Source: Aliikangiella sp. G2MR2-5 (GTDB lineage: Bacteria; Pseudomonadota; Gammaproteobacteria; Enterobacterales; Kangiellaceae). Taken from it: a DNA stretch of 64,000 bases. How positions within the stretch are numbered: the first letter of the stretch is position 1; each line of letters opens with the position of its first letter. The notes under the pieces were generated by a model. That model saw nothing but the letters and a program-made list of their open reading frames with translations. It did not search any database and was not told where the DNA came from. Location of the stretch: NCBI RefSeq assembly GCF_015687155.1, contig NZ_JADPQF010000003.1:496001-560000 (forward strand), in the 5' to 3' direction. Made by a program: the position numbers and the translations under genes. Positions 17,720 to 27,112 of this stretch are shown piece after piece.

Positions 17720-19888
17720 ATGTATTGCATTCAGAAAATAATAAATTGTAGGTTATATCCAACAGCAAAAAAGTGGCGTTCTTTACTTGTGTTATTTGTT
17801 GCGATGTTAACCATTCAGGCTCATGCTGGAGCGAGCGACTCTCAAACTTTATTTCAAAGTTATTATGAAAAAGAGCTTATCGTTAAATTCAAAAGTGAGA
17901 GTGGAGAGCAGCGATTACCAACGGCTCTGGTAACTCAGAGATTGGAAAATATCAGCCAGGCGCTTAATGTTGAATTGAAACATTTGCGGGCGTTGGGATC
18001 TGGCGCAGAGTTAGTGACTTATTCTGGTAGTCTTAACGCTCCAAATCTAAATCGTCTGGCAAAATTAATGGCTAGTCGAGCCGATATTGTCTACGCAGTG
18101 CCAAATTTACGACTTTTTGCCATGGCAACGCCAAACGATTCTCGTTATAGCGAACAGTGGCACTACTACGAACAAAACGGTGGTATCAATATGCCTGCCG
18201 CCTGGGATATCAACGAAGGTAATGGTGCTGTCGTTGCGGTGATTGATACCGGGTATCGGCCACATGTCGATTTGGTTGACAATATTCTTCCCGGCTATGA
18301 CTTTATTTCAGATAGTGGTACCGCTCGAGATGGAGATGGTCGAGATAACGACGCGAGTGATGAAGGGGACTGGTTTGGCATTTTTGAGTGTCCCGGAGCT
18401 CTCTTTTTTCAGATGAACTCCAGTTGGCACGGAACTCATGTTGCCGGAACGATTGCCGCTGTTAATAACAATAGCGAGGGTGTTGCCGGGATTGCAACCA
18501 AAGCGAAGATTCTGCCGGTTAGAGTACTTGGTAAATGCGGTGGAACCATGTCTGATATTCAGGATGGAATGCTTTGGGCTGCGGGCATTTCTGTGCCCGG
18601 TATTCCTGACAACCCCAACCCTGCACAGGTAATTAATTTAAGCCTTGGTGGACAGGCTGCCTGTGATTCAGCGATGCAGGATGTTGTCGATCAAATTGTT
18701 GCAGCGGGAACCAGTGTGGTTGTTGCTGCAGGGAATAGTAATGCCGATGCGTCTGGGTTTACTCCTGCCAGTTGCGATCAAGTCGTGACTGTCGCTTCTA
18801 CCAATCGAAGCGGCGAGCGTTCGAGCTATTCCAATTATGGTTCGGTTGTCGAAGTGGCTGCGCCCGGAGGAGAAACTAGCGGAAGTCAGGCGAATGGAGT
18901 GTTATCAACTTTAAATACTGGAACCAAAACGCCTGAAAGTGACAGCTATGCCTTCTATCAGGGAACCAGTATGGCTTCTCCTCATACTGCCGGAGTGGCG
19001 GCTCTTTTATACAGCTACAAACCGGATATTACCCCTGCACAAGTGACGCAAACTTTGCAAGATACTGCGCGTAGTTTTCCTGGCAGCTGCTCTGGTTGTG
19101 GCGCAGGCATCATAGACGCGGCAGCTGCTCTTCAATCGCTTGATGGCGGGAATCAAGCGCCTGAAGCAAACTTTAATTATACTGCCAGCGGACTAAACGT
19201 CAGCTTTACTGACGCCAGTACTGATAATGATGGTAGTCTGATCAGCTGGAGCTGGGACTTTGGTGACGGGAATACATCAAGTGAACAGAATCCGACGCAT
19301 CTTTATGCTAGCTCAGGTAACTATGTCGTAGTTCTTACTGTTTCTGACGATCAGGGAGCGAGTGACTCTGCTACTCAGACCGTTAGTCTTAATGACGGCA
19401 ATAACCAGACACCAACTTCAAGTTTTAGTTTTACCGCTAATGCAACTCAGGTTGACTTTTCTGACCAAAGCAGTGATCCCGATGGGACTATTGTTGGCTG
19501 GAGCTGGGATTTTGGTGATGGCAGCTCGTCGAATGAACAAAATCCGAGTCATACATATGCGGCCGATGGAACTTACACCGTGGTATTAACTGTGACTGAC
19601 AATGATGGTGCTTCCCATTCGAGTAGTCAGGAAATTACTGTTACTTCACCAATAAATAGCATTGAGCTGAATGTGACAACCAGTAAAGTCTGGATTTTCA
19701 CTCAGGTTAACCTTGGATGGAGCGGGGCCAATGGAAGTCAGGTTGATATCTATGAAAATGGCAGTTTATATACAGCCGTTAATAATTCTGGAAGTTGGTC
19801 TGAATGGCGAGTGGGTGATGTGACTTCGACCTTTCGAGTTTGTGAAGCGGGTACTGATAGTTGTTCTGCAGACGTGCCAGCCAATTAA
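17720..19888 (+). CDS. Exported S8 subtilase with two PKD domains
   Basis: 722 residues from the ATG at 17720, chosen because AAGGAG sits just upstream and a signal peptide (ending near QAHA, residue 36) follows; the frame is open from 17564. A propeptide lies at about 45-135. Triad Asp176 (VIDTGY), His237 (WHGTHVAG), Ser417 (GTSMASPH), with oxyanion Asn339. PKD domains at about 480-557 and 563-642, and a C-terminal fibronectin-like beta domain (646-722) with a Cys pair. Likely a type II secreted degradative protease. Convergent with the M28 aminopeptidase, sharing a terminator. Confidence 0.93.
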   Translation: MYCIQKIINCRLYPTAKKWRSLLVLFVAMLTIQAHAGASDSQTLFQSYYEKELIVKFKSESGEQRLPTALVTQRLENISQALNVELKHLRALGSGAELVTYSGSLNAPNLNRLAKLMASRADIVYAVPNLRLFAMATPNDSRYSEQWHYYEQNGGINMPAAWDINEGNGAVVAVIDTGYRPHVDLVDNILPGYDFISDSGTARDGDGRDNDASDEGDWFGIFECPGALFFQMNSSWHGTHVAGTIAAVNNNSEGVAGIATKAKILPVRVLGKCGGTMSDIQDGMLWAAGISVPGIPDNPNPAQVINLSLGGQAACDSAMQDVVDQIVAAGTSVVVAAGNSNADASGFTPASCDQVVTVASTNRSGERSSYSNYGSVVEVAAPGGETSGSQANGVLSTLNTGTKTPESDSYAFYQGTSMASPHTAGVAALLYSYKPDITPAQVTQTLQDTARSFPGSCSGCGAGIIDAAAALQSLDGGNQAPEANFNYTASGLNVSFTDASTDNDGSLISWSWDFGDGNTSSEQNPTHLYASSGNYVVVLTVSDDQGASDSATQTVSLNDGNNQTPTSSFSFTANATQVDFSDQSSDPDGTIVGWSWDFGDGSSSNEQNPSHTYAADGTYTVVLTVTDNDGASHSSSQEITVTSPINSIELNVTTSKVWIFTQVNLGWSGANGSQVDIYENGSLYTAVNNSGSWSEWRVGDVTSTFRVCEAGTDSCSADVPAN

Positions 19889-19937
19889 ACTTTGCACTTA
19901 ACTAATTTTTGAAGCCGTATCGTCGCTTCGAAATTGA

Positions 19938-19970
19938 GACAAACAGGGAGGCTTTCCCTGTTTGTCATTT
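19938..19970. terminator. Bidirectional terminator
   Basis: Perfect 12-bp stem (GACAAACAGGGA/TCCCTGTTTGTC) with a 5-base loop between two convergent genes. Confidence 0.75.
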
Positions 19971-19976
19971 CTACAA

Positions 19977-21689
19977 TTAACGGTTATCACTTCTTCTGAT
20001 AAATCCTGATGCCAGCAAAGTACTGAATAACCATAATGTCAGCGGCCCGCCACCACTAGAGCGGGATAAAGTATCAATTGACTCTGGTTGTGGCTTGATA
20101 GTTACCACTAATTGTTGATAACTTCCTGTATTTGTCGATGAAGAAGAACTGGAAAGCTCGACAACAAAATGCTTCTCTTCATTGACCTGACCAACCTGTA
20201 ACGAAATTGCTTTGTTACTGGAATCATTGGCTTCCCAACTAAGGCTTCCTGATATTGCGGTATAATCGAGACCTCCAATTGCACTGCCATCAAGGGAATG
20301 ATAGCTGACAGTGACCGACTCGGAAGTATCTCCAATTCGTTCAACTTCTATCGTTGCCTGAGTACCTTCGATGATCTCAAGTGCATTGGTTTCAAATTGA
20401 ATCGAAGCGACTTCACTTTCGCCAATTTGACCTTTTCCCAATTCAGCGACATAGGCAATTGAAAGTTTTAGAAAATTAGTAGCATGTTCTTTATCAAAGT
20501 GAGTATCGTTACTGGTGTGTATCAAGTCATTGCTCTGATTAAAAGTCGCCTCAAACGGGAATGATGCTGCAAAACCCTGACTGTTCCATGACGCGTGATC
20601 GGAACAAGCGTAGCCGCATTGAGTGAAACTAAATTCGATGGCAGGAAAATAATGCTCAAGTAATTGCGTCATAAAGGTGGTTTGTGCATTATCGGTATAG
20701 TCGTTAACAAAAAAAATTTTTGTCGAGTTGCTGCCGTTATAGCCTGTCATATCAAACTGACTCACTCCGATAACATTTTTGTTCTGCTCTTTATAGGAAC
20801 TAGCTATTTCTGACGAGCCTCGAAGACCTACCTCTTCTGCTGCGTATCCGATTATTTGTATCGTGCGAGCAGGTCGGTAGTCTGCCGCCACAATGGCTCT
20901 TAACGTCTCTGTTATCACCGCAATACCAGAGGCATTATCATCTGCGCCGGGTGCTACATTGGCTGAAGGATTAAAGCCATTAATTGAGTCGAGGTGACCA
21001 CCAATGACAATAATTTCATCTGGCTTGCTAGTTCCTGCAATGGTCGCTATAACCGATGGTTGTAACCAGTTGTTGTGTTCAAACAGGGAGACCTGAATAT
21101 CGTTCCTTGAGGAGGCGAGACTTTGCCAGTGATCGCGAAGCCAGATGGCTGAATCATATCCAGATTGTCGGGCATAATAGCGACTATAAAAATTGCTCAG
21201 ATCAGAAACCGTGGAAGCCATATTGTCTGCGCTAATTTTAGTTAGCAAAGCATCAACACTGAACTGGTTATCAATAGAGTAGGCAAATTGCCGTTTATTA
21301 CTTGCCGAGGATAACAAAGAGTTTGCAATAAATGCTTTAGCCTCATCTTCGCTCTCATGATAGAAAAAACCACCACAACGTTGTTCATTGTCATGCATCC
21401 ACTTACTTAAACTGGTTATTTGCGATTCCGGTAGCTTAAGTAAGGAAATATTTTGGGATAACTCATTTAGATTTCTAATAGAGTTATGTTCATTAGCGGC
21501 TTGAACTTTAAGTAGCTCTGTCTGGTCTGACAAAAGTTTACTTGCGGTAATACTATCGAGACTAATCCAGACTTCACTATCTTCTTGCTCGATTTCACTG
21601 ATTTTTTCTGCGTTGGTTGCAAAGCTTGTTATTGTAAGCAAAGACAACAAAAAACAATATCGTAATAAAACTTGGTTAGTTCGCCGCAT
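19977..21689 (-). CDS. Exported M28 aminopeptidase with Calx-beta-like domain and GlyGly-CTERM tail
   Basis: 570 residues with signal peptide (about 1-27). The zinc peptidase domain (about 195-415) carries the Vibrio/Aeromonas leucine-aminopeptidase ligand set: His232 and Asp234 (GGHLDS), Asp250 (GADDNASG), Glu285-Glu286 (AEEVG), Asp313 (FDMTGY) and His391 (HTSND). Residues about 428-532 resemble a Calx-beta domain. The C-terminus (545-570, SSGGGPLTLW... then RR) fits the GlyGly-CTERM signal: Gly-rich start, hydrophobic helix, basic end. Such tails are processed by rhombosortase after type II secretion. It probably completes peptide degradation started by the neighbouring endoproteases. Confidence 0.9.
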   Translation of the reverse strand: MRRTNQVLLRYCFLLSLLTITSFATNAEKISEIEQEDSEVWISLDSITASKLLSDQTELLKVQAANEHNSIRNLNELSQNISLLKLPESQITSLSKWMHDNEQRCGGFFYHESEDEAKAFIANSLLSSASNKRQFAYSIDNQFSVDALLTKISADNMASTVSDLSNFYSRYYARQSGYDSAIWLRDHWQSLASSRNDIQVSLFEHNNWLQPSVIATIAGTSKPDEIIVIGGHLDSINGFNPSANVAPGADDNASGIAVITETLRAIVAADYRPARTIQIIGYAAEEVGLRGSSEIASSYKEQNKNVIGVSQFDMTGYNGSNSTKIFFVNDYTDNAQTTFMTQLLEHYFPAIEFSFTQCGYACSDHASWNSQGFAASFPFEATFNQSNDLIHTSNDTHFDKEHATNFLKLSIAYVAELGKGQIGESEVASIQFETNALEIIEGTQATIEVERIGDTSESVTVSYHSLDGSAIGGLDYTAISGSLSWEANDSSNKAISLQVGQVNEEKHFVVELSSSSSSTNTGSYQQLVVTIKPQPESIDTLSRSSGGGPLTLWLFSTLLASGFIRRSDNR

Positions 21690-22138
21690 GACCGACTACT
21701 CCATTACTCAATTAATCCAGGCTGGCGCAAAGTTTACGGCTTGCGCACATAGTCTCAAGCGACATATTTACATTTTTATACCAATTCAATGTTTTATTTT
21801 GTCTGGAGATAAAAAATCAATGAGTTAAGTTTTTAACTTTGAAAGTGAAATATCGCGAATGCAATAAAGTTAGAGGAGATACAATACCATGGATTGGGAT
21901 GACGCATGCTCTTCTATTGTATTAATTGGTGACAATTGACCCGCGAATTAGTTTTGTAAAGTTAAGTAAAGCTTTGCAAAGAATTTAAAAAATACTGATT
22001 TTATTGAATATCTGTTGAACCTATTTTCTATTTATTCCTCTACACATTGCCCTGGCCAGGGAGTCAATTTATTTTTAATCAGAACTACGGTTTTTTCTGA
22101 TGAAAATGATTTTTAAAGAATTGCCATAGGAATATATT
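21690..22138. other. Divergent intergenic region
   Basis: 449 AT-rich bases between the aminopeptidase (minus) and a lipoprotein gene (plus); both promoters must be here. A perfect 12-base palindrome CCCTGGCCAGGG occurs at 22050-22061, 78 bases before the lipoprotein start, and could be an operator. A small plus-strand open frame reaching 21828 is not called. Confidence 0.4.
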
Positions 22139-23617
22139 ATGCTAAAAATATTTAATCCAGAGATGAGTGCGTGGCTCAAAATTACTATTCCACTTGCGTT
22201 ACTTTTGGGGATGGTCGGGTGCAATGACGATAGTGACTCAACGTCAAGTGGCTACCTTCAACTTTATAATGTTTCACAAAATTCGCCTGGACTCTACCTT
22301 GTTATCGATGATAATGACGATGATGACGAGGAAATAGTTGGAGCGGTTTATCAAGGCAAGGTCTCCAGCCATATCGAGTTGGATGCCGGAAGTTACGACA
22401 TTGAAGTTGCCTGGCCGGAAGATGATGAGCTAGATGATATGACAATCTTATCCCAGACAAGCTCAACAATTGTGAATGATACGATTGAACTGATCGTTTT
22501 TGCTGAAGATGTAGAGGAAGCAAGCCTTATTCACTATTCGATCCCCGTTGTTAGCGACGATGACGATGAGGATGACGAGTTATTCAATCTGCGACTACTT
22601 AATTTGAACACGAATCAATCAACGATTGATATCTATATGTCCAAAGCTGATGAAACTTTTAATGAATCCGGTATGGTTGCGCAACTTAATTATAAAGATT
22701 TAACAGATAATCAAAAGATTGATCAAGATGAGTATGTTTTCTATATCACAGCTGAAGGTTCTTCTGAGATTTTATATCAGTCTGAAGAAATCGATTTCGC
22801 CTATGTTGGGCAATTTATTCTGGCAGTTAGAGAAAATGATGGGATTGGTGAGTCGCCTTATACAGTCGACTTGCTTTCCCATTATGCTTTGAATTATCCC
22901 GATACAAACTCTATCAGTCGTCTGTCTGTTTACAATGCAGTTACTCAACATGAACAGATACCCGAGTATAGCGATCAGGTAGATGTGACGTTACAGAGCG
23001 TCGGAGATGTTTTTACAATTGAAAACATTGCCTTTGAAAATTTCAGTCTACCGCTAGAAGTAAGCTCTGGAGATTATAGTGTTAAAGTATCTGATTCTGA
23101 CAGTCAATCCTTGTTGGTAGAAAATCACTTGCTCTCGCTGGAGCCTAATACAGATAAAACAGTGTTCCTTTATTCATTAGAAACTGAAGTGGATGATGAT
23201 GGTGATGGCGATGTTGATGAGGACGGTGACGGCGTGGTAGACGAATATGAGGTTACACTTAACTCTTTAGTGGTCGAAAATAGTACCAGTGAAAGTATCT
23301 ACGAGCATCAAATCAAAGTGGTAAACTTGATCGATGATTTTTCGAGTGTCTCAGTGTATTTTGTTAAAAGTAATGAAAACATAGAAACTGCAGATTATCA
23401 GTTATCTGCATCGAGCTTGAGTGAAAAAAATATCTATCTAAAGAATAACTCGTACAATGTTTATGTTATTGCTAAAGATAATACAACTGATCTGATATTA
23501 AGTTATTCAATTCTAACGCTTGACGAAAACTCCAATGAACAATTTTTAGTACTGGATGAGTCTGACTCCTCGGATACCGGATATAGTGCCTCATTTTTTG
23601 CACAACAAAGAAATTAG
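22139..23617 (+). CDS. Lipoprotein with DUF4397-like repeats and acidic linker
   Basis: 492 residues; lipobox MVGC (Cys near 28) after a hydrophobic signal. The mature part has repeated units that begin like DUF4397 (YLQLYNVSQNSPGLYLVIDD, LRLLNLNTNQSTIDIYMS and similar near 255 and 390), suggesting a multi-domain beta protein at the cell surface or periplasm. A very acidic stretch (about 355-372, DDDGDGDVDEDGDGVVDE) resembles calcium-binding thrombospondin-3-type repeats. No enzyme motif. It stands alone upstream of selD. Confidence 0.7.
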   Translation: MLKIFNPEMSAWLKITIPLALLLGMVGCNDDSDSTSSGYLQLYNVSQNSPGLYLVIDDNDDDDEEIVGAVYQGKVSSHIELDAGSYDIEVAWPEDDELDDMTILSQTSSTIVNDTIELIVFAEDVEEASLIHYSIPVVSDDDDEDDELFNLRLLNLNTNQSTIDIYMSKADETFNESGMVAQLNYKDLTDNQKIDQDEYVFYITAEGSSEILYQSEEIDFAYVGQFILAVRENDGIGESPYTVDLLSHYALNYPDTNSISRLSVYNAVTQHEQIPEYSDQVDVTLQSVGDVFTIENIAFENFSLPLEVSSGDYSVKVSDSDSQSLLVENHLLSLEPNTDKTVFLYSLETEVDDDGDGDVDEDGDGVVDEYEVTLNSLVVENSTSESIYEHQIKVVNLIDDFSSVSVYFVKSNENIETADYQLSASSLSEKNIYLKNNSYNVYVIAKDNTTDLILSYSILTLDENSNEQFLVLDESDSSDTGYSASFFAQQRN

Positions 23618-23806
23618 CGCCAAGGATTTCAAACGGATTTAACTTGAACTTTTTATAACGGTAAAAAGCGCGGGCTGACAATTAAAAGGTCGGCCTGTTC
23701 TTCCTGTTAGCCATCATCATCTCTCTGCTATTTTAGGTTTAGGGACTTTTCCTTTTATCCTAACCTCGTTACTATAGGCGTAATTACCACAGGGAACCTC
23801 TCAAAT

Positions 23807-24844
23807 ATGAATGAGCAAGTCGTAAAGTTAACCGAATTTAGTCACGGCGCCGGTTGCGGCTGCAAGATTTCTCCAAAAGTATTGTCGACAATTCTTCAAT
23901 CTTCTCTTCCTGTCATGGAGGATGAGCGCTTGTTGGTGGGAAATACCACCCGAGATGACGCTGCCGTTTATCAACTAGATGACAGTACTGCTGTTATCAG
24001 TACTACCGACTTCTTTATGCCAATTGTTGATGACCCGTTTACTTTTGGAAGAATCGCTGCGACAAACGCTATCAGTGACATTTACGCGATGGGTGGTACA
24101 CCGATTATGGCGATTGCTATATTGGGGTGGCCATTGGATAAGCTATCCCCTGACGTTGCGCAGCAGGTTGTTGAAGGAGGGCGCAAAGCTTGTATGGATG
24201 CAGGAATCATGCTGGCTGGCGGTCATAGTATTGATGCCCCTGAACCCATTTTTGGATTAGCTGTTACCGGGCGAGTTAGTCTCACAGACTTAAAGCAAAA
24301 CAACACTGCCAGGCAAGGAGACAAGCTCTATCTAACCAAACCTCTGGGTATCGGAGTTTTGACAACCGCTCAGAAAAAGAAAAAGCTGTTGCCTGAGGAT
24401 TCAAATATCGCAGTAAATGCCATGTGTCAGTTGAATACTTTTGGGGCACAACTTGTTGGAATTTCTGGCGTTAATGCAATGACTGATGTGACCGGTTTTG
24501 GTCTGGCTGGTCATTTACTCGAAATGTGTCAAGGAGCAGAGCTTTCTGCTGCGATTGAGTTCCAGTGTATCCCGCGTCTTAATAGGGTCGATCATTATCT
24601 GGCACTAGATTGCGTTCCCGGAGGTACCGGAAGAAATTATGACAGTTATGGAGAGCACCTGCCGTCACTAACCGCTAGTCAGATTCAATTATTATGTGAT
24701 CCACAAACGAGTGGCGGCCTGTTAATTTCTGTATCAGCTCAAGCAGAGCAGGCGCTTGTTGACAGAGCAAAAGAAAATAACCAGGAAATTTATCTTATCG
24801 GAGAAATGAAAGATAAATCTGAGCAATGGATAGAGCTAGTTTAG
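23807..24844 (+). CDS. selD: Selenide, water dikinase (selenophosphate synthase)
   Basis: Makes selenophosphate from selenide and ATP for selenoprotein and selenouridine synthesis. The glycine-rich N-terminal active-site segment reads HGAGCGCK, with Cys17 and Lys20 at the positions of the E. coli enzyme; it is the Cys, not the selenocysteine, form. The ATP-binding [22 protein letters not shown] and [10 protein letters not shown] segments are all present, and 345 residues is the normal length. mnmH starts 19 bases downstream, so the pair is an operon and the selenophosphate is at least used for tRNA. Confidence 0.96.
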   Translation: MNEQVVKLTEFSHGAGCGCKISPKVLSTILQSSLPVMEDERLLVGNTTRDDAAVYQLDDSTAVISTTDFFMPIVDDPFTFGRIAATNAISDIYAMGGTPIMAIAILGWPLDKLSPDVAQQVVEGGRKACMDAGIMLAGGHSIDAPEPIFGLAVTGRVSLTDLKQNNTARQGDKLYLTKPLGIGVLTTAQKKKKLLPEDSNIAVNAMCQLNTFGAQLVGISGVNAMTDVTGFGLAGHLLEMCQGAELSAAIEFQCIPRLNRVDHYLALDCVPGGTGRNYDSYGEHLPSLTASQIQLLCDPQTSGGLLISVSAQAEQALVDRAKENNQEIYLIGEMKDKSEQWIELV

Positions 24845-24863
24845 TGGTACGGTTTACATTTTG

Positions 24864-25973
24864 ATGATAGTAGCAAATAGCAATCAGCCAATGATCAGTC
24901 GCCAGGATTATGCTCAAATCTTTCTTTCAGATCGTCCCCTGGTTGATTTGAGAGCGCCAATCGAGTTCGTTAAAGGAGCATTTCCTCGCAGTGTCAGCCT
25001 GCCTTTGATGTCCGACGATGAAAGGGCAAAGGTTGGTACCTGTTATAAACAAAATGGTCAACAAGCGGCTATTACTCTTGGACACCAGTTGGTTAGCGGC
25101 GAAAATCGAGCACAGAAATTAAAGGATTGGCTCCTGTTTATCGACAAGAATCCGGATGTTTTATTCTATTGTTTTCGTGGTGGATTACGCTCACGAGTTA
25201 CCTACGGCTGGTTAAAAGAAGCCGGGGCGGCAGTTCCCTATATCGAAGGCGGATACAAGGGGATGCGTCAATATTTAATCGAGCAACTTGAGAGCTTTCC
25301 GGTGAAACCAATGATTCTCTTAAGCGGAATGACAGGAAGCGGAAAGACTGAAGTTATTGGCCAATTAGAAAACAGTATTGACCTTGAGCAGCTGGCAGGA
25401 CATCGAGGTTCCAGTTTTGGCAAACAGATAGACAATCAACCCAGTCAGATCAGTTTCGAAAATAGACTGGCAGTAGAGCTATTAAAATGGAAGCAAAAAC
25501 AACAGCGCCAACTCGTGCTGGAGTCCGAAAGTCGAATGATCGGACGAAGAGCAATTCCTCATTCTTTTTTTGCCAAGATGAAAAATGCTCCTCGTATTCG
25601 TCTTGTCGATTCGCTCGATAACAGGATAGCACGCATTTTCAGAGAATATGTAGAAGAGCAGCTTGCCAGTTATCAGAGCCATTATGGCGAGGAAAACGGA
25701 ACTCTGAAATTTTCTGAAAGCTTGTTTCACTCTTTAGATCAAATTAAAAAACGCCTGGGAGGGGCAAACTTCTCTCTGGCGTATAAGTATATGTCTGATG
25801 CGTTGGCATCTCCCTATTCGGTTGACCGATTGAAACATCAGGCGTGGATTCGGGTTTTGCTGGAAAACTACTATGATCCACTTTATGAAAAACATAATCG
25901 ACAGTTTATGGAACAAACCAGGTTTGTCGGAAATCGTGAGCAAGTGCTAGCCTGGTTGCAGCAGAATATTTAA
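24864..25973 (+). CDS. mnmH: tRNA 2-selenouridine synthase
   Basis: Also called selU/ybbB. Replaces sulphur by selenium at wobble 2-thiouridines using selenophosphate from SelD. An N-terminal rhodanese domain has the active Cys103 in FYCFRGGLRS; a P-loop GMTGSGKT lies at about 155-162, followed by the HRGSSFG segment. The frame opens at a TTG (24861); the adjacent ATG at 24864 is taken as the start. 369 residues matches the family. Directly downstream of selD. Confidence 0.95.
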   Translation: MIVANSNQPMISRQDYAQIFLSDRPLVDLRAPIEFVKGAFPRSVSLPLMSDDERAKVGTCYKQNGQQAAITLGHQLVSGENRAQKLKDWLLFIDKNPDVLFYCFRGGLRSRVTYGWLKEAGAAVPYIEGGYKGMRQYLIEQLESFPVKPMILLSGMTGSGKTEVIGQLENSIDLEQLAGHRGSSFGKQIDNQPSQISFENRLAVELLKWKQKQQRQLVLESESRMIGRRAIPHSFFAKMKNAPRIRLVDSLDNRIARIFREYVEEQLASYQSHYGEENGTLKFSESLFHSLDQIKKRLGGANFSLAYKYMSDALASPYSVDRLKHQAWIRVLLENYYDPLYEKHNRQFMEQTRFVGNREQVLAWLQQNI

Positions 25974-26078
25974 CTTTATCAATCATCTTGATTGCGGCTA
26001 CCTATTGAGCTTGCAACATCTGAAAAATAGTCCAGACTTAACTACAAATTGTTTGCAAATAAGGTCGATAAGCGCACT

Positions 26079-27068
26079 ATGATCAAAGTTGGAATCAGCA
26101 GTTGTTTACTGGGCAACCCGGTTCGGTATGACGGCGGTCATCGAAACAACCGCTTTTGCAAGGAATCCTTGAGTCAGTTTTTTCAGTTTGTATCGCTTTG
26201 TCCTGAAGTGGGGATTGGCTTGCCTACGCCTAGAAAAACTATTCGCCTTGTTGGCGATGTGGATTCTCCCAGAGCCGTATTATCTGATGGTGGTGACGAA
26301 GATTTCACTACTGAGCTTCGTCAATTCGCAGAAAGCCACAAGAAAACATTGGAAAGTTTAAGTGGCTATATTTTATGCAAGGCTTCACCCAGCTGCGGTA
26401 TGGAGCGCGTGAAAGTGTATAATGACTCTGGCCAGGCAGAAAAAAAAGGAATGGGGATTTTTGCCGCCAGGTTACAGACGTTGTTGCCACATTTACCTCT
26501 GGAAGAGGATGGACGCTTAAATGATCCGCTCATTCGGGATAGCTTTATCAAAAGAGTCTTTATCTATAATGAATGGAAATCATTGCAAGATAGTGGGAGA
26601 GACGATAGTGAAATTGGTAGTGAAAGTGGCAAAAATGGACAAGGACTGACTACTCGAAAACTCCACGAGTTTCATGCGCGCCACAAGTTTACTTTGTTAG
26701 CACATAATCAGCCAATTTATCGTAAAGTAGGACCTTTATTGGCATCGGTAAACAAACAGAATATTGATGCTATTAGTGAGGAATACATCACCTTGCTTAT
26801 GTTGGGACTGAAAAAGGTGGCGACCCGAAAAAATAATACCAATGTGCTTATGCATTTACAGGGATATCTTAAAGATAAGTTAAGCGCCGAAGATAAAGCG
26901 GAATTAACTCAATGTATCCATGACTATCGAGACGGATTACAACCCATTCTCGGGGTTTTGACGTTACTAAAACATCATTTTAGGAAATTCCCGGAACCGT
27001 ATATCGATAATCAGTCATTTTTAGCGCCTTATCCTAAGGATCTGGCTATTCGAGTCGATACCCACTAG
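26079..27068 (+). CDS. DUF523-DUF1722 protein (YbgA/TudS-like)
   Basis: Fusion of an N-terminal DUF523 domain (about 1-150; ISSCLLG, SLCPEVGIGLP, KASPSCG give the conserved Cys residues) and a C-terminal DUF1722/YbgA domain (about 185-320). DUF523 proteins of the TudS type are [4Fe-4S] thiouracil desulfidases, so a sulphur-removal role on thio-nucleobases is possible but unproven here. The ATG at 26079 is preferred over a TTG at 26049. In E. coli ybgA also lies next to phrB, as it does here (44-base gap). Confidence 0.85.
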   Translation: MIKVGISSCLLGNPVRYDGGHRNNRFCKESLSQFFQFVSLCPEVGIGLPTPRKTIRLVGDVDSPRAVLSDGGDEDFTTELRQFAESHKKTLESLSGYILCKASPSCGMERVKVYNDSGQAEKKGMGIFAARLQTLLPHLPLEEDGRLNDPLIRDSFIKRVFIYNEWKSLQDSGRDDSEIGSESGKNGQGLTTRKLHEFHARHKFTLLAHNQPIYRKVGPLLASVNKQNIDAISEEYITLLMLGLKKVATRKNNTNVLMHLQGYLKDKLSAEDKAELTQCIHDYRDGLQPILGVLTLLKHHFRKFPEPYIDNQSFLAPYPKDLAIRVDTH

Positions 27069-27112
27069 GTTTTTGCTATTCGATTACAACTGCGCAACTG
27101 AGAATAACCCTT

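Noticed and set aside
23807-24844. SelD as a selenoprotein
   Set aside because: The active-site codon encodes Cys (HGAGCGCK), so no selenocysteine recoding is needed.
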